From Pseudomonadota bacterium (GTDB lineage Bacteria > Pseudomonadota > Gammaproteobacteria > Burkholderiales > Gallionellaceae), in the NCBI GenBank assembly GCA_021783525.1, contig JAJXTT010000122.1, forward strand, positions 1 to 6,083: DNA of 6,083 nt. The letters run 5' to 3'. Under the pieces are notes generated by a model. It saw only the letters and a list, made by a program, of their open reading frames with translations, did not search any database and was not told the origin of the DNA. The translations under genes and the position numbers were made by a program. Positions 1 to 6,083 of this stretch are shown here, one piece after another. Every line of letters starts with the position of its first letter. Position 1 is the first letter of the stretch.

Positions 1-221
1 GAGAATATCCACGGGTGGCGGCGCAGCAGCGATTTGTCGCGATCAGCCTTGAGCACAAGGCCGGGCTCTGCCGAGGGATTGCCTGCGCGCGGCCTCGTGG
101 CAGGTTGCGGCGCAGGTGCATCTGTCTGCTGTTTGCTGCGCTGCACGCGCTTGCGGAAATCCTTGCCGCCTTGCGACTGGCGGTGCGGCGTAGAGGGGGC
201 TCTGGGTTTTGTTTGGCTCAT
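1..221 (-). CDS. rlmI: RlmI-like class I SAM-dependent rRNA methyltransferase, N-terminal fragment (runs off the left edge)
   Basis: Only the first 73 codons are inside the window; the frame is still open at base 1. Residues 57-73 read LKADRDKSLLRRHPWIF, which I recognise as the start of the N-terminal PUA domain of RlmI/YccW-type 23S rRNA cytosine-C5 methyltransferases. The catalytic Rossmann domain would lie outside the window. The chosen ATG (221-219) overlaps the xerC stop as ATGA, which supports it and suggests translational coupling; the only upstream signal is a weak purine run (AAAAAGAAAAC). Before the PUA motif come about 55 residues rich in Gln, Arg, Lys, Pro and Ala that look disordered and basic. 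These could be a genuine extension, or translation could begin further in. It is the last visible gene of the dapF-xerC cluster, in the place where E. coli has yigB. The family call rests on one short motif, so the exact paralogue is less certain than the family. Confidence 0.78.
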   Translation of the reverse strand, partial: MSQTKPRAPSTPHRQSQGGKDFRKRVQRSKQQTDAPAPQPATRPRAGNPSAEPGLVLKADRDKSLLRRHPWIF

Positions 222-1117
222 GTTTTCTTTTTGGCGCGCGGATGCGCACCGTCGTAGATCTTGGCGAGATATTGGAAATCGAGATGGGTGTAGACCTGCG
301 TGGTGGAGATGCTGGCGTGTCCCAACATCTCCTGTACCGCGCGCAGGTCGCCCGAGGATTGCAGCACATGCGTGGCGAAGGAATGGCGCAGCAGGTGCGG
401 GTGCACACCGCTAGCGATGCCTTGCGTGATGCCGCGCTGGCGCAGTTGCAGTTGCACGGTGCGCGGGCTGATGCGGGCGCCGTTCTTGCCGACGAACAGC
501 GCCGCCTCGTCCGGCCTGGCAACCTGGCTGCGCACCGCCAGCCACGCCTTCAGTGCATCGATCGCATGGCTGCCCATCGGCACGATGCGCGTCTTGTTGC
601 CCTTGCCGGTGACGCGCACCGAGGCGTCTGCAAAATCCATGTCGACGGGATCGAGGCTGACCAGTTCCGCCAGGCGCAGGCCGGACGAGTAGAGCAGCTC
701 GAACATCGCCTTGTCGCGCGCGTCCAGCGGCGTCGCCACCGGCATCTCCACCAGTTTCACGGCATCGTCGGGCGACAGCGCGTGTGGCAGGGTCTTGGGC
801 GCTTTCGGCGCACGCAGGCCGACGCAGGGATTGCTCTTGCAGCCGTGGTCGCGCATCAGGTAACCATAGAAGCCCCGCCACGCCGAGAGCACGCGCGCCA
901 GCGAGCGCCCGCTCAGGCCGCTGCCGTGCAACTGCGCGATGTAGCGGCGGATGTGGTGACTTTTCAGGTCGGGCAGCGGTGTCGTCCCCGCGAGCGCCAG
1001 CAGGCGGCGGATGTCGCGTGCGTAGTTCTCGGCCGTCAGCGGGGAATAGTTGCGCTCGTTGTGCAGGTAGGCGAGGTAGCCTTGCAGTGTTTCAGGGACT
1101 GGTTCAGCGGTGGGCAT
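218..1117 (-). CDS. xerC: Tyrosine recombinase XerC
   Basis: XerC works with XerD at the dif site to resolve chromosome dimers at division. From the ATG at 1117 the protein has 299 residues, close to the 298 of E. coli XerC. Residues 9-90 form the SAM-like core-binding domain. The catalytic domain follows with every expected active-site residue: Arg148 (SSGLRLAEL), Lys172 (TGKGNKTR), His241 and Arg244 (HPHLLRHSFATH), His267 (MLGHASISTTQ) and the nucleophile Tyr276 (QVYTHLD). A GTG one codon upstream (1120-1118) is an alternative start. With ATG the junction with the DUF484 gene is TGATG; with GTG it is a 4-base GTGA overlap. No good Shine-Dalgarno sequence precedes either start, so translation probably depends on coupling to the upstream gene. 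XerC rather than XerD is supported by the dapF-DUF484 neighbours. The 3' end overlaps the rlmI-like start by four bases. Confidence 0.96.
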   Translation of the reverse strand: MPTAEPVPETLQGYLAYLHNERNYSPLTAENYARDIRRLLALAGTTPLPDLKSHHIRRYIAQLHGSGLSGRSLARVLSAWRGFYGYLMRDHGCKSNPCVGLRAPKAPKTLPHALSPDDAVKLVEMPVATPLDARDKAMFELLYSSGLRLAELVSLDPVDMDFADASVRVTGKGNKTRIVPMGSHAIDALKAWLAVRSQVARPDEAALFVGKNGARISPRTVQLQLRQRGITQGIASGVHPHLLRHSFATHVLQSSGDLRAVQEMLGHASISTTQVYTHLDFQYLAKIYDGAHPRAKKKT

Positions 1118-1737
1118 CACACATGCAGGTTGAACGCGCTGCCCAGTGTCTCCGCGATGCGTTGCAGGAACAGCGTGCCCATTTCCGGATAGAAACGCTC
1201 CTTGTCTTCGCTGGCGAGGATGAGCAGGCCGATGGTCTGGCCGTGCGCGCGCAACGGCAAATAGGCAAAAGAGCGCAGGTGTTCGCCGGCTTCGCCGAAC
1301 CAGGCCAGGGTGTCATGCACGGCATGGTGAGTGCAGACCGGCAGTTTGTGTTCGTCGGCAAAGGCCAGTATTTCGGCGCTGGGCGGCTCGTCCTTCCACA
1401 GATGCAAGGCGACATGCGGAACGGCGAAGATGTCGCGCAGGTTGTGCACGGTCAGGTTTTGCAGCGTGGAGCGGTCATGCGGGCCGAAGAGTGCACTGTT
1501 GAACTGGTGCACTTTGAGTTGCAGCGCATCGTTTTCCTTGGCGTATTCCAGCAGGTCGTGCAGCTTCTTCTCCAGTTCCTTCACGCGTTCGCGCAAGGTG
1601 AGCAACTGGCGTTCGCTCAGCGAGATCGTGCGCCCGCCGTGCGGATGGGGCAGGGTGATCTGCGACAGCATCTCGGCGTGCTCTTCGAAGAACTGGGGGT
1701 TGTCCTGCAAGTATTGTGCTACGTCTTCTGCTCTCAT
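1117..1737 (-). CDS. DUF484 family protein (YigA-like, GAF-like fold)
   Basis: A 206-residue protein of the DUF484 family, known in E. coli as YigA, whose cellular role is not established. The N-terminal part (1-28, starting MRAEDVAQYLQDNP) is helical. It is followed by the family signature around residues 28-44 (TLPHPHGGRTISLSERQ) and a heptad-like coiled-coil stretch at about 41-78. A GAF-like domain covers about 80-205 and ends with the conserved GLLILASEDKERFYPEMGT block near 160-178. An in-frame ATG at 1767 would add ten residues, but it lies inside dapF and has no family resemblance. The ATG at 1737 has AGAAGG six bases upstream and matches the usual family start. No transmembrane segment or signal peptide is visible. 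The position between dapF and xerC matches the conserved dapF-yigA-xerC order. The family call is firm; the function is unknown. Confidence 0.92.
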   Translation of the reverse strand: MRAEDVAQYLQDNPQFFEEHAEMLSQITLPHPHGGRTISLSERQLLTLRERVKELEKKLHDLLEYAKENDALQLKVHQFNSALFGPHDRSTLQNLTVHNLRDIFAVPHVALHLWKDEPPSAEILAFADEHKLPVCTHHAVHDTLAWFGEAGEHLRSFAYLPLRAHGQTIGLLILASEDKERFYPEMGTLFLQRIAETLGSAFNLHV

Positions 1738-1743
1738 TTTTTG

Positions 1744-1749
1744 CCTTCT
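1744..1749 (-). promoter_or_regulatory. Ribosome binding site of the DUF484 gene, overlapping the dapF stop
   Basis: AGAAGG lies six bases before the ATG at 1737, and its first two bases are part of the TAG stop of dapF. This is the clearest Shine-Dalgarno sequence in the operon and it decides the start of the DUF484 gene against the in-frame ATG further upstream at 1767. Confidence 0.7.
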
Positions 1750-2578
1750 ACAGATTGATCTCGCCATCGAACACGCTGATGGCCGGGCCGGTCATCAGTA
1801 CCGGCGAATGCTCGCCGGCCCACGTGATGCTGAGCGAACCGCCGCGCGTAAAGACATGCACCGTGTTGTCCAGCAACCTGCGCCGGATGCCGGCAACGAC
1901 GGCCGCGCAGGCGCCGGTGCCGCAGGACAGGGTCTCGCCCGCACCGCGCTCGTACACGCGCAGCTTGATGTGCGTCCGGTCCACGATCTGCATGTAACCC
2001 GCGTTCACGCGCCGGGGAAAGCGCGGGTGATGCTCGATCAGCGGCCCTTGCGTGGTCACGGGCGCGGCTTCGATATCCTCGACCACCTGCACGGCGTGCG
2101 GGTTGCCCATGGATACGGCGGTAATGTGCAGGATCTCGGTGCCGATTTGCAGGGGCTGGATCACTTCATGGCTATCGCTCACGAAAGGGATCTGCGAGGG
2201 ATCGAAGATCGGTGCGCCCATATTCACGGTGACGCGTCCGTCGTCTTCCAGGCGCGGCGAGATCAAACCGCTCTTGGTTTCCACCACGATCTCGCGTTTG
2301 CTTGTGAGCCTGTGCTCGTGCACAAAACGCACAAAGCAGCGGGCGCCATTGCCGCATTGCTCCACCTCTCCGCCATCGGCGTTGAAGATGCGGTAACGGA
2401 AGTCCGCATCGTCGCGCTGGGTCTTTTCCACCAGCAATATCTGGTCGCAGCCGATGCCGAAATGGCGGTCGGCGATGAAGCGGATCTGCTCGGGCGACAA
2501 TGCGATCGACTGGCGCACCCCGTCGAGCACCACGAAATCGTTTCCTGCGCCGTGCATTTTGGTGAATTTCAGGGTCAT
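1748..2578 (-). CDS. dapF: Diaminopimelate epimerase DapF
   Basis: DapF converts LL-diaminopimelate to the meso form, the last step before lysine and the source of the meso-DAP used in peptidoglycan. It is a cytosolic, cofactor-independent two-cysteine racemase. The 276 residues match the usual length (274 in E. coli). It opens with the family signature FTKMHGAGNDFVVLDG (residues 5-20). The two active-site cysteines are present: Cys75 in EQCGNGARC and Cys219 in LSCGTGACA. Asn77, the GGEVEQ loop, the SMGNPHAV motif near 156-163 and the ERGAGET loop (210-216) are also intact, so the enzyme should be active. The ATG overlaps the tag stop as ATGA, with only a weak purine-rich sequence (GAAGAA) before it, which suggests translational coupling. 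The gene after it starts 10 bases past its TAG stop. Confidence 0.98.
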   Translation of the reverse strand: MTLKFTKMHGAGNDFVVLDGVRQSIALSPEQIRFIADRHFGIGCDQILLVEKTQRDDADFRYRIFNADGGEVEQCGNGARCFVRFVHEHRLTSKREIVVETKSGLISPRLEDDGRVTVNMGAPIFDPSQIPFVSDSHEVIQPLQIGTEILHITAVSMGNPHAVQVVEDIEAAPVTTQGPLIEHHPRFPRRVNAGYMQIVDRTHIKLRVYERGAGETLSCGTGACAAVVAGIRRRLLDNTVHVFTRGGSLSITWAGEHSPVLMTGPAISVFDGEINL

Positions 2579-3144
2579 CTCATTAGTTCTTCATATCTGA
2601 AGCAGTCTGTCGTGTGGTCGTTCACCATGCCAGTCGCCTGCATGTGGGCGTAGCAGATGGTGCTGCCGACGAATTTGAACCCGCGCCGTTTCAACTCCTT
2701 GCTCATCGCATCCGACTCAGGCGTGCTGGGAGGGATATTGGCGATGCTGCGTCTCGCGTTCTGCTTCGGTTTGCCGTCGACGAACTGCCAGATGAATTTG
2801 TCGAAGCTGCCGAATTCGGATTGCACGTCGAGAAACTTCTGGGCGTTGGTCACGGCTGCAGCCACTTTCAGCCGGTTGCGGACGATACCCGGATTCTGCA
2901 GCAGCGATTCTATTTTATTCGCGTCATAGCGGGCAATCCGTGTTGCATCGAAGCCATCAAACGCGGCGCGGTAGTTTTCGCGCTTTTTCAGGATCGTGAT
3001 CCAGCTCAAGCCGGCCTGCGCGCCTTCCAGGATCAGGAACTCGAAAAGGGCGTGGTCGTCGTGCAAAGGAACGCCCCACTCGGTATCGTGGTAGGCCTGA
3101 TACAGCGGATCGTCGCCGCACCAGACACATCGCGCCTTGCTCAA
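2575..3144 (-). CDS. tag: DNA-3-methyladenine glycosylase I (Tag), TTG start
   Basis: Tag removes 3-methyladenine from alkylated DNA, starting base-excision repair. The start I favour is a TTG at 3144-3142, giving 189 residues against 187 in E. coli Tag. The open frame extends upstream to 3264, but those 40 residues are low in family resemblance and overlap the preceding gene's coding frame. The TTG forms a TTGA overlap with the upstream stop, and GGAA lies a few bases before it. A GTG at 3159-3157 is a less likely alternative. The family pattern is clear: Cys6 and His19 near the start, then His177 and Cys181 (HTTDC) near the end, equivalent to the four zinc ligands of E. coli Tag. Glu40 in LILEGAQAGLSW matches the key glutamate of the base pocket. 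The 3' end overlaps dapF by four bases. The function is firm; the start codon is an inference. Confidence 0.95.
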   Translation of the reverse strand: MSKARCVWCGDDPLYQAYHDTEWGVPLHDDHALFEFLILEGAQAGLSWITILKKRENYRAAFDGFDATRIARYDANKIESLLQNPGIVRNRLKVAAAVTNAQKFLDVQSEFGSFDKFIWQFVDGKPKQNARRSIANIPPSTPESDAMSKELKRRGFKFVGSTICYAHMQATGMVNDHTTDCFRYEELMR

Positions 3145-3566
3145 GGAGCGGTTCCGCACAACTGCGTGTGGTCGCGGAACATGCAGCGATCCATCACCAC
3201 GGTGATGCCCGCCCGTTTTGCGCGCAACGCCGCTTCCTCGTGCACGACACCGTCCTGCAACCACAGATTCCTGATGCCCAGACTGATACAGCTGTCCACG
3301 ATGGCGGGCACATGCTCGGGCGCACGGAACACATCCACGATGTCGGGCAGTTCCGGCAGGCTTTCCAGGTCGGGGTAGGCCTTCTCGCCCAGCACTTCCG
3401 TCACCTTCGGATGCACCGGGAAAATACGGTAGCCGAAGCTTTGCAAAGCCTGTGCCACGTGGAAACTGGGGCGGGCGGGGTTGGACGAAAGGCCGACCAC
3501 TGCCACGCTGCGAACTTCGCGCAACAATTTGCAGATGTCCTGGGGGGCGGGATTGGAAAAGCTCAT
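3141..3566 (-). CDS. CoA-binding domain protein (YccU-like)
   Basis: A 141-residue single-domain Rossmann protein of the CoA_binding family, like E. coli YccU; the biological role of these proteins is not settled. The nucleotide-binding loop is at residues 20-34 (SVAVVGLSSNPARPS), followed by GYRIFPVHPK (45-54). The DIVDVFRAPE block (75-84), NLWLQDGVVHEEAA (100-113) and the C-terminal VVMDRC (123-128) are all family hallmarks. The ATG at 3566 is clearly right. The same frame runs open upstream to 3725, but that part is the antisense of the tRNA gene and of its promoter region. There is no recognisable Shine-Dalgarno sequence before the ATG. It is the first gene of the six-gene minus-strand cluster, diverges from tRNA-Arg, and overlaps tag by four bases. 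Confidence 0.93.
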   Translation of the reverse strand: MSFSNPAPQDICKLLREVRSVAVVGLSSNPARPSFHVAQALQSFGYRIFPVHPKVTEVLGEKAYPDLESLPELPDIVDVFRAPEHVPAIVDSCISLGIRNLWLQDGVVHEEAALRAKRAGITVVMDRCMFRDHTQLCGTAP

Positions 3567-3573
3567 GCCATGT

Positions 3574-3582
3574 ACGATAGCA
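3574..3582 (-). promoter_or_regulatory. Possible extended -10 promoter for the CoA-binding/tag/dapF/xerC operon
   Basis: On the minus strand TGCTATCGT resembles the extended -10 pattern TGnTATnnT, with four of six matches to TATAAT. No -35 hexamer is present at the usual distance. Seven bases separate it from the ATG at 3566, so a transcript from it would begin at or next to the start codon, in keeping with the missing ribosome binding site. This is a weak, motif-only call. Confidence 0.25.
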
Positions 3583-3625
3583 TTTTTTGCGCGATCCGGC
3601 GCGGGCGGGGCATGCAAAAAAACGC

Positions 3626-3631
3626 TATACT
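3626..3631 (+). promoter_or_regulatory. -10 element of the tRNA-Arg promoter
   Basis: TATACT (five of six matches to TATAAT) sits 16 bases before the mature 5' end of the tRNA. It is followed directly by a GC-rich discriminator, GCGCGCCC, typical of stable-RNA promoters under stringent control. The -35 region (about 3603-3608) is GC-rich with no clear consensus hexamer. Confidence 0.55.
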
Positions 3632-3647
3632 GCGCGCCCGTTTCAAT

Positions 3648-3724
3648 GCGCTCGTAGCTCAGCTGGATAGAGTATTGGTTTCCGAAGCCAAGGGTCGTGG
3701 GTTCGACTCCCGCCGAGCGCACCA
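3648..3724 (+). tRNA. tRNA-Arg (anticodon CCG)
   Basis: A complete 77-base cloverleaf, folded by hand. The acceptor stem is GCGCTCG (3648-3654) paired with CGAGCGC (3714-3720). The D arm starts GCTC and closes with GAGT. The anticodon stem TTGGT/GCCAA encloses the loop TTCCGAA, with anticodon CCG at 3682-3684, which reads the arginine codon CGG. The variable loop is GGGTC. The T arm is GTGGG-TTCGACT-CCCGC. The discriminator A and CCA tail (3721-3724) are encoded. It has its own -10 element and terminator, so it is probably a monocistronic unit diverging from the CoA-binding gene. Confidence 0.97.
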
Positions 3725-3739
3725 ATTACGCATGAATGT

Positions 3740-3771
3740 GGGCACTTGAACAGAAGTGCCCATTTTCATTT
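3740..3771 (+). terminator. Rho-independent terminator of tRNA-Arg
   Basis: GGGCACTT (3740-3747) and AAGTGCCC (3754-3761) form a perfect 8-bp stem with a 6-base loop, followed by ATTTTCATTT. It lies 15 bases after the CCA end, at the normal distance for a tRNA transcript. On the minus strand no T-run follows the hairpin, so it should act only on plus-strand transcription. It abuts the point where toxin-like coding on the other strand ends. Confidence 0.85.
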
Positions 3772-3961
3772 GATACAGGGCAACCGCCAGCGATGCATAG
3801 CTTCCACGCATGATTGTCTCATCATTCTCGACCACAATTTCCTCACTCAGCGATAACACGCTCTCCAATCCCAATAGGGCGATTTGTGTTGAGCCAGGGA
3901 ATGCGGCCTGCAGAGAGGGGACGATGCGCCTCGACTGGTTTTCGTCGGGCAGCAGTTTCAT
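3764..3961 (-). pseudogene. DUF5615 (PIN-like) toxin remnant, C-terminally truncated
   Basis: The first 32 residues, including MKLLPDEN and AAFPGSTQIALLGLE, resemble the start of DUF5615 PIN-like proteins, usually encoded right after a DUF433 antitoxin gene. Family members are typically over 100 residues, with an acidic D-x-D-F type motif in the middle and a conserved C-terminal half. Here EENDETI-like spacing is retained (VVENDETIM, residues 43-51), but the acidic motif is replaced by RGSYASL. Resemblance stops near residue 66, just where the tRNA terminator begins. The frame stays open to 3659 only by reading the antisense of the terminator and tRNA. The early acidic residues Asp6 and Glu7 remain. 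The ATG overlaps the restored stop of the upstream antitoxin as TAATG. I infer an inactive relic. The family call relies on the N-terminal motif plus the DUF433 partner. Confidence 0.6.
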
Positions 3962-4227
3962 TACACAGCTACGGTATACAGATTATGTTCGCGGTCTGCC
4001 GCGAAGGTAAGGCGGGTGCGAATGTCTGCACGTTCGCGTTAGGGAAAGTCCTCGATAATGTCCGCTTCACTCATTCCGTTGGCGAGCATTTCCAGTACGT
4101 TGTAAACGTTGATACGCAGATTGCGAACGCAAGGACGCGCGCCACGCTTGCTGGAGTCCAGTGTAAGACGCGAGCTCGTCTGTTTTCTGCCTTTCCGATT
4201 AGCTTGCCAACGCACTGTAAGGGACAT
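3961..4227 (-). pseudogene. DUF433 antitoxin relic with in-frame nonsense codon
   Basis: The segment SSRLTLDSSKRGARPCVRNLR, then INVYNVLEMLANGMSEADI and IEDFP, matches the DUF433 antitoxin pattern (I-D-P-x-x-x-G-x-P-C-I-R-G-x-R, then V-x-x-x-L-x-x-G-x-S-x-x-E-I-x-x-D-F-P). A TAA stop at 4041-4039 comes directly after DFP. In the same frame the next 25 codons read RERADIRTRLTFAAD and REHNLYTVAV, which is the expected C-terminal helix, ending at a TAA (3963-3961) that overlaps the toxin ATG. Family members usually have Glu at the stop position, so a single GAA to TAA change is the simplest explanation. The 5' end is uncertain. The ATG at 4227 adds 16 residues unlike the family, while an ACG at 4179 stands where the family start is expected and would give 72 codons, the normal length. 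The gene follows thiC closely on the same strand. Confidence 0.68.
4190..4196 (-). promoter_or_regulatory. Candidate fossil ribosome binding site of the DUF433 relic
   Basis: GGAAAGG lies about ten bases before the ACG at 4179-4177, the codon that aligns with the expected DUF433 start. No comparable sequence precedes the ATG at 4227. This favours the view that the original start was at 4179 and was later lost, but a short purine run can arise by chance. Confidence 0.3.
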
Positions 4228-4250
4228 AGAGCGATTATTCAACGGCAAGC
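4202..4250. repeat. Inverted repeat GCTTGCC/GGCAAGC between thiC and the DUF433 relic
   Basis: GCTTGCC (4202-4208) and GGCAAGC (4244-4250) are perfect 7-base inverted copies separated by 35 bases. One arm lies just after the thiC stop and the other just inside the relic leader. No T-run follows on the minus strand, so it is not a classical terminator for thiC. It might be a leftover operator, a weak RNA structure or chance. Confidence 0.3.
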
Positions 4251-4251
4251 A

Positions 4252-6083
<1,832 letters not shown>

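Noticed and set aside
1331..2653. Plus-strand open frame of 440 codons opposite DUF484 and dapF
   Set aside because: It spans the junctions of several firm minus-strand genes and its composition (Ala, Arg, His rich) is typical of an antisense shadow.
3567..3725. Upstream 53-residue extension of the CoA-binding protein frame (starting MVRSAGVEPTTLGFGNQ)
   Set aside because: This is the antisense translation of tRNA-Arg and its promoter region, a well-known annotation artefact; the family resemblance starts at the ATG at 3566.
3659..3763. C-terminal tail of the toxin-like frame (ending CARRESNPRPLASETNT)
   Set aside because: It reads through the tRNA terminator and the antisense of the tRNA. 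Peptides of this kind appear in many databases as spurious proteins and are not part of a DUF5615 domain.
3648..4251. Attachment site or integrated element next to tRNA-Arg
   Set aside because: I looked for a second copy of the tRNA 3' end downstream as a direct repeat and saw none; no integrase is nearby apart from the housekeeping xerC.

Overview
This window looks like chromosomal DNA of a GC-rich proteobacterium. The protein sequences and the dapF-DUF484-xerC gene order fit a betaproteobacterium, perhaps Nitrosomonadales/Gallionellaceae. That placement is an inference from sequence flavour, not from any search. All protein genes lie on the minus strand; the only plus-strand gene is a tRNA.

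Layout, in minus-strand transcription order from the right edge: (1) 6083-4252, thiC (HMP-P synthase of thiamine synthesis), complete at its C-terminus but cut at its N-terminus by the window edge. (2) 4251-3764, a short degenerate stretch holding what I read as a decayed DUF433/DUF5615 toxin-antitoxin pair. The antitoxin has an in-frame stop followed by 25 codons that continue the family pattern in the same frame, and the toxin has lost its C-terminal half. (3) 3648-3724 on the plus strand, tRNA-Arg(CCG), with its own -10 element and a rho-independent terminator that abuts the broken toxin. (4) 3566-1, a compact six-gene cluster: CoA-binding protein, tag, dapF, DUF484 protein, xerC, and the start of an rlmI-like rRNA methyltransferase that runs off the left edge.

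The six-gene cluster is almost certainly one operon. Four of its five junctions are stop/start overlaps (TTGA, ATGA, TGATG or GTGA, ATGA), and the fifth is a 10-bp gap in which the ribosome binding site overlaps the upstream stop codon. The dapF-DUF484-xerC core is the same order as dapF-yigA-xerC in E. coli, but here it is joined to a base-excision repair gene (tag) and an rRNA methyltransferase gene. The products are unrelated housekeeping functions: lysine/peptidoglycan precursor synthesis, chromosome dimer resolution, alkylation repair and rRNA modification.

I see no intact novel system. The part most worth a second look is the decayed toxin-antitoxin relic between thiC and tRNA-Arg. The other notable points are the TTG start of tag, the basic N-terminal extension of the RlmI-like protein, and a possibly leaderless start for the first gene of the operon.
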